A stretch of 64,000 nt of DNA from Stutzerimonas nitrititolerans (GTDB lineage: Bacteria; Pseudomonadota; Gammaproteobacteria; Pseudomonadales; Pseudomonadaceae): the NCBI RefSeq assembly GCF_003696285.1, contig NZ_RFFL01000010.1:62001-126000 (forward strand). Direction: 5' to 3'. Below the pieces are notes generated by a model. It searched no databases. It worked only from the letters and a program-made list of their open reading frames with translations, and was not told the origin of the DNA. How positions within the stretch are numbered: position 1 is the first letter of the stretch; each line of letters begins with the position of its first letter. Below, one piece after another: positions 59,500 through 64,000 of the stretch. A program made the position numbers and the translations under genes.

Positions 59500-62157
59500 A
59501 TGCGTACCGAACAACCGAAAGTCATTCATCTCAAGGATTACCAGGCGCCCGAATACCTGATCGATGAAACCCACCTGACCTTCGAACTGTATGAGGACCG
59601 CACGCTGGTGCACGCCCAACTGGTGATGCGCCGCAACCCGGCCGCGGGCAGTGGCCTGCCGCCGCTGGAGCTGCATGGACAGGACCTGGAATTGGTGTCG
59701 CTGTCGCTGAACGACCGTGAGCTGGGTCTGGGCGACTACCAGCTCGGCGAAAGCACCCTGACCCTGCAGCCGGACAGCGCCGAGTTCACCCTCGACAGCA
59801 GCGTGGTCATCCGCCCCGAAAGCAACACCGCGCTGGAAGGCCTGTACAAGTCCGGCAGCATGTTCTGCACCCAGTGCGAGGCGGAGGGCTTCCGCAAGAT
59901 CACCTGGTACCTAGACCGTCCGGACGTGATGAGCAAGTTCACCACCACGGTCAGCGCCGAGCAGCACGCCTATCCCATCCTGCTTTCCAACGGCAACCCG
60001 ATTGCCAGTGGCAGCGAAGACGATGGCCGGCACTGGGCCACCTGGGAAGACCCGTTCAAGAAGCCCGCCTATCTGTTCGCCCTGGTGGCCGGCGACCTCT
60101 GGTGCGTGGAGGACAGCTTCACCACCATGAGCGGTCGCGAGGTCGCCTTGCGCATCTACGTCGAGCCGGAAAACATCGACAAATGCCAGCACGCCATGGA
60201 CAGCCTGAAGAAGTCCATGAAGTGGGACGAAGAGGCCTATGGCCGCGAGTACGATCTGGACATCTTCATGATCGTCGCGGTCAATGACTTCAACATGGGC
60301 GCCATGGAGAACAAGGGGCTCAACATCTTCAACTCCAGCGCCGTGCTGGCGCGCGCCGAGACGGCCACCGACGCCGCGCACCAGCGTGTCGAGGCCATCG
60401 TCGCCCACGAGTACTTCCACAACTGGTCGGGCAACCGTGTGACCTGCCGCGACTGGTTCCAGCTGTCGCTCAAGGAAGGTTTCACCGTCTTCCGTGACGC
60501 GCAGTTCTCCTCCGACATGAACTCGGCGACGGTCAAGCGCATCGAGGATGTGGCCTACCTGCGCACCCACCAGTTCGCCGAGGATGCCGGTCCCATGGCC
60601 CACTCGGTGCGCCCCGAATCCTTCATCGAGATATCCAACTTCTACACCCTGACCGTGTACGAGAAGGGTGCCGAAGTGGTGCGCATGATCCAGACGCTGC
60701 TCGGCGCGGAGGGCTTCCGCAAGGGCAGCGATCTGTATTTCGAGCGCCATGACGGCCAGGCCGTGACGGTCGATGATTTCGTCAAGGCCATGGAAGATGC
60801 CAATGGCGTGGACCTTGCTCAGTTCAAGCGCTGGTACAGCCAGTCCGGTACGCCACGCCTTGTCGTCAGCGAACAGTATGACCCCCAGGCGCAGAGCTAC
60901 AGCCTGACGTTCCGCCAGAGCTGCCCGCCGACGCCGGGGCAGCCGAACAAGGAACCCTTCGTGATTCCGGTGGCCCTCGGCCTGCTGGATGCCAACGGCG
61001 CGGAGATCGCGTTGCGCCTGCAAGGCGAGGACGCGGCGAGCGGCACCACGCGGGTGCTGGCGGTGAGCGAAGCCGAGCAGACCTTCACCTTCGTCGATGT
61101 GCCTGAGCGTCCGCTGCCGTCGTTGCTGCGCGGCTTCTCGGCGCCGGTGAAGCTCGAATTCCCCTACAGCCGCGACCAGCTGATGTTCCTCATGCAGCAC
61201 GACAGCGATGGCTTCAACCGCTGGGAAGCCGGCCAGCAGCTGTCCGTGCAGGTGTTGCAGGAGCTGATCGGGCAGTACCAGCGCGGCGAGCCGCTGGTCA
61301 TGGACGAGCGACTCACCGAGGCGCTGCGCAGCCTGCTGCAGAACGAAACGCTGGATGCCGCCATGGTGGCCGAGATGCTCTCGCTGCCGAGCGAGGCCTA
61401 TCTCACCGAGATCAGCGAAGTGGCCGATGTCGACGCTATCCACGCGGCGCGGGAATTCGCCCGGCGCGAACTGGGCAACGGTCTGTTCGAGCCGCTTTAT
61501 CAGCGCTACATGACCAACCGCGAGGTGTCGCGCCAGACAGCCTACGAGGCCTCGGCCGAGCATTTCGCACGGCGTGCGCTGCAGAACATCGCGCTGGCCT
61601 ATCTGATGTTCAGCGAGCGCTCGGACATTCTTTCCCTGTGCCTGGACCAGTTCGACAATGCCGACAACATGACCGAACGCCTGTCGGCACTGGCGTCGCT
61701 GATCAATTCGCCCTTCGAGGAGAAGCGTGCCAAGGCACTGGAAACCTTCGCCGAACACTTCAAGGACAACCCCCTGGTGATGGACCAGTGGTTCAGCGTG
61801 CAGGCGGCCAGCCCCTTGCCCGGCGGGCTGGAGCGAGTACAGGCGTTGATGCTGCACCCGGCCTTCACCCTGAAGAACCCCAACAAGGTGCGCGCGCTGA
61901 TCGGTGCCTTCGCCAACCAGAACCTGGTCAACTTCCACCGTGCCGATGGCAGCGGCTACCGCTTCCTAGCCGACCAGGTCATTACCCTCAATGCACTGAA
62001 CCCGCAGATCGCTTCGCGCTTGCTGGCGCCGCTGACGCGCTGGCGCAAGTACGACAGCGCTCGTCAGGCGCTGATGAAGGGCGAACTGGAGCGGATCCTT
62101 GCTTCTGGCGAGCTGTCCAGCGATGTCTACGAGGTGGTGAGCAAGAGCCTGGCCTGA
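59500..62157 (+). CDS. pepN: Aminopeptidase N
   Basis: M1-family zinc aminopeptidase, 885 residues, cytosolic. The GAMEN exopeptidase motif is at 267-271 and the zinc-binding HEYFH at 303-307, followed by WSGNRVTCRDWFQLSLKEGFTVFRD with the third ligand. The C-terminal DUF3458-type helical domain is complete. Length is normal. Confidence 0.98.
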   Translation: MRTEQPKVIHLKDYQAPEYLIDETHLTFELYEDRTLVHAQLVMRRNPAAGSGLPPLELHGQDLELVSLSLNDRELGLGDYQLGESTLTLQPDSAEFTLDSSVVIRPESNTALEGLYKSGSMFCTQCEAEGFRKITWYLDRPDVMSKFTTTVSAEQHAYPILLSNGNPIASGSEDDGRHWATWEDPFKKPAYLFALVAGDLWCVEDSFTTMSGREVALRIYVEPENIDKCQHAMDSLKKSMKWDEEAYGREYDLDIFMIVAVNDFNMGAMENKGLNIFNSSAVLARAETATDAAHQRVEAIVAHEYFHNWSGNRVTCRDWFQLSLKEGFTVFRDAQFSSDMNSATVKRIEDVAYLRTHQFAEDAGPMAHSVRPESFIEISNFYTLTVYEKGAEVVRMIQTLLGAEGFRKGSDLYFERHDGQAVTVDDFVKAMEDANGVDLAQFKRWYSQSGTPRLVVSEQYDPQAQSYSLTFRQSCPPTPGQPNKEPFVIPVALGLLDANGAEIALRLQGEDAASGTTRVLAVSEAEQTFTFVDVPERPLPSLLRGFSAPVKLEFPYSRDQLMFLMQHDSDGFNRWEAGQQLSVQVLQELIGQYQRGEPLVMDERLTEALRSLLQNETLDAAMVAEMLSLPSEAYLTEISEVADVDAIHAAREFARRELGNGLFEPLYQRYMTNREVSRQTAYEASAEHFARRALQNIALAYLMFSERSDILSLCLDQFDNADNMTERLSALASLINSPFEEKRAKALETFAEHFKDNPLVMDQWFSVQAASPLPGGLERVQALMLHPAFTLKNPNKVRALIGAFANQNLVNFHRADGSGYRFLADQVITLNALNPQIASRLLAPLTRWRKYDSARQALMKGELERILASGELSSDVYEVVSKSLA

Positions 62158-62403
62158 GGCTTGGACGCGGAGCAGGCCATGCCCGGGCGAATGCCTTTCG
62201 CGGCTATGGCCTGCGTCTGCCGATGCATATCCGGTTGCAGGAATCGATGGCCGTCACCGGCCCTGTCCATGCCCTGTGATCAGGTTCCGAGAGTTAACAA
62301 AACATAACGTCCCGTCGATTGTAAGTGCTTTCTAAAGCTGGCTAGGATGGCTGCGCCCGTCACGATATTCGGGCCCTTACTAATAAGAACAAAGGGGATT
62401 GTT

Positions 62404-63507
62404 ATGACTGAGCCCGTCTTCTGGCGCGGCCAGGCCGGCCCTGTGCCTGCCACTTCCTGTGGGGTGGAGCGCAACGGTTTCGCGTCCTTCATCCGGTTGT
62501 TTTCCACGTGCGGCCTGCTTGCGCTGCTGTGTGGCGGCGCGCCACTCCATGCGCAGACTGGCGATCCCCAGATTCGCTATTCCATCGAATCCGCCAGGGC
62601 GGCTTCCAGCCTGCTGCTCGATGTCACTCACGCGGGGGAACGTCTGGTCGCGGCGGGCGACCGGGGGCACATCCTCTATTCCGACGACGGCGGCGCCAGC
62701 TGGACCCAGGCGAAGGTACCTACCCGGCAGCTGCTTACCGCCATCTACTTCACCGATGCGCAACATGGCTGGGCGGTTGGCCACGATGCGCTGGTTCTGG
62801 CGAGCACCGATGGCGGCCAGACCTGGACGCAGCAATACGAGAATCGCGAGGGCGAGGTGCCCCTGCTCGACGTCTGGTTCGAGAACGCCGAACACGGGCT
62901 GGCGGTAGGCGCCTACGGGACGTTATTGGAAACCCATGACGGTGGAAAGACCTGGGATGATATCGCCGACCGACTCGAGAACGAAGACGGCTACCACCTG
63001 AACGCCATCGCCGCGATCAAGGATTCCGGCCTGTTCATCGTTGGTGAAATGGGCGGCATGTTTCGCTCCGCTGATCTCGGCCAGACCTGGGAACAGGTGG
63101 AATCGCCTTATCAAGGCTCCCTGTTCGGCGTAATCGGTGGCAGCGAAGCGGGTACCGTCGTTGCCTTCGGGTTGCGCGGGCACCTGTTTCGTTCGACGGA
63201 TTTCGGCAACAGCTGGAAGCAGGTCGATTTGAATATCCGCGGTAATCCGCTCGAGGCCGGCCTGGCCGATGGCAATCTTCTTGGCGATGGCCGCATGGTG
63301 GTGGTTGGCCATGGCGGTGTAGTGCTGAGCAGCGATGACCAAGGGCGCTCGTTCCAGATTTACAGCCGTCCCGATCGTCGGTCACTGTCGGGAGTGATCG
63401 CCAATGCCGATGGCAACCTGATCCTCGCTGGGCAGAGCGGCGCGATCCTCGCTTCGCCTTCGGGCGCGAATTTGCCAACAAACAAGAATAAGTCGGAGCA
63501 GCCATGA
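62404..63507 (+). CDS. YCF48/BNR-repeat exported protein
   Basis: 367 residues. After a 40-residue lead comes a hydrophobic segment (LFSTCGLLALLCGGAPLHAQ, about 36-55) that serves as signal peptide or anchor. The rest is a beta-propeller with repeated SxDGGxxW motifs (SDDGGASWTQ, STDGGQTWTQ, THDGGKTWDD, SADLGQTWEQ, STDFGNSWKQ), the YCF48/photosynthesis-assembly-like family. It overlaps the MMPL exporter gene by 4 bp, so they probably work together. ATG 62404 has AAAGGGGA about 6 nt upstream. Confidence 0.88.
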   Translation: MTEPVFWRGQAGPVPATSCGVERNGFASFIRLFSTCGLLALLCGGAPLHAQTGDPQIRYSIESARAASSLLLDVTHAGERLVAAGDRGHILYSDDGGASWTQAKVPTRQLLTAIYFTDAQHGWAVGHDALVLASTDGGQTWTQQYENREGEVPLLDVWFENAEHGLAVGAYGTLLETHDGGKTWDDIADRLENEDGYHLNAIAAIKDSGLFIVGEMGGMFRSADLGQTWEQVESPYQGSLFGVIGGSEAGTVVAFGLRGHLFRSTDFGNSWKQVDLNIRGNPLEAGLADGNLLGDGRMVVVGHGGVVLSSDDQGRSFQIYSRPDRRSLSGVIANADGNLILAGQSGAILASPSGANLPTNKNKSEQP

Positions 63508-64000
63508 CCCAGCATCAACAGAGGCCGGCGTCCTTTCTCGAACGCCTGATTTTCAATAACAGACCGGCCGTCATTCTGGTCTGTCTGCTGCTCAGCGTGT
63601 TCCTGTTCTATCAGGCTGCTCAGGTTCGCCCCTCGACCAGCTTCGAAAAGATGATTCCGCTGGGGCATCCCTATATCCAGAACATGCTTGAGCATCGCGA
63701 TGATCTGGCCAACCTCGGCAATACGGTGCGGATATCCGTTGCCGCCAAGGATGGCGATATCTTTTCGCGGGAATACATGGAAACGCTTCGCCAGATCCAT
63801 GACGAAGTGTTCTACATCCAGGGTGTCGATCGCTCGAACATGAAGTCGCTCTGGAGCCCCAGCGTTCGCTGGACCGAGGTGACCGAACAGGGCTTCGCCG
63901 GGGGCGAGGTGATCCCCCAGACGTACGACGGTTCGGAAGAAAGCCTCGACGACCTGCGCAACAACATTCTCAAGTCGGGGCAGATCGGCCGACTGGTCGC
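63504..64000 (+). CDS. MMPL/RND family exporter, partial
   Basis: The first 165 residues of a larger protein cut by the window end. A cytosolic N-terminus, one transmembrane helix (about 23-40, AVILVCLLLSVFLFYQA) and the start of the first periplasmic loop (STSFEKMIPLGHPYI, then a DDLANLGNTVRISV beta segment) resemble MMPL-type RND lipid exporters. No stop within the window. Coupled to the YCF48 gene. Confidence 0.85.
   Translation, partial: MTQHQQRPASFLERLIFNNRPAVILVCLLLSVFLFYQAAQVRPSTSFEKMIPLGHPYIQNMLEHRDDLANLGNTVRISVAAKDGDIFSREYMETLRQIHDEVFYIQGVDRSNMKSLWSPSVRWTEVTEQGFAGGEVIPQTYDGSEESLDDLRNNILKSGQIGRLV

Overview
The window is chromosomal DNA of a Pseudomonas-type gammaproteobacterium. The evidence is high G+C coding sequence, Pseudomonas-style gene blocks (trpF-accD-folC-dedD-cvpA-purF-metZ; gltA/sdhCDAB-sucAB-lpd-sucCD-brnQ-htpG), a P. 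aeruginosa a-type-like flagellin, and RpoN and FliA promoter motifs at flagellar genes. The species cannot be fixed from the sequence. I see no phage, transposase, CRISPR or plasmid genes.

Layout: (1) 1-7590, plus strand: tryptophan, fatty-acid, folate, purine and methionine genes plus a SPOR cell-division protein. (2) 8098-10988, minus strand: the type II secretion genes gspC-gspD. The secretin ends in an extra SPOR domain close to that of DedD about 5 kb away, and no other type II secretion gene is in the window. (3) 11281-11543: tRNA-Val and tRNA-Asp with a promoter and terminator. (4) 11795-31124: a tightly packed 15-gene sugar island behind a sigma-54-type promoter. It holds rfbFGH (CDP-3,6-dideoxyhexose branch), a sugar nucleotidyltransferase, a CBS-GHMP kinase fusion, a NeuB-SAF-TIM-barrel fusion, two FkbM methyltransferases, a thiamine-diphosphate enzyme, a TIM-barrel isomerase, a Gfo/Idh oxidoreductase, two SDR proteins, another methyltransferase and a four-domain glycosyltransferase. 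Its place next to fliC suggests it builds and attaches the flagellin glycan. (5) 31561-35633: fliC-flaG-fliD-fliS-fliT with sigma-28 and sigma-54 promoter motifs. (6) 35731-37774: small accessory genes (ppnP, DMT protein, cysteine-cluster protein, START-like protein). (7) 38076-51089: TCA-cycle block, gltA divergent from sdhCDAB, then sucAB-lpd-sucCD. (8) 51391-64000: brnQ, DUF599, two hotdog thioesterases, an unknown membrane protein, htpG, DUF1315, DUF2797, pepN, and a YCF48 protein with the start of an MMPL/RND exporter.

Non-coding gaps hold families of REP-like palindromes and one tandem duplication of about 154 bp. The least ordinary parts are the secretin-SPOR fusion, the glycan island with three unusual enzyme architectures, and the promoter set joining the island and the flagellar cassette. 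Identity counts were made by eye. No database search was run, and comparisons with P. aeruginosa gene order are from memory.
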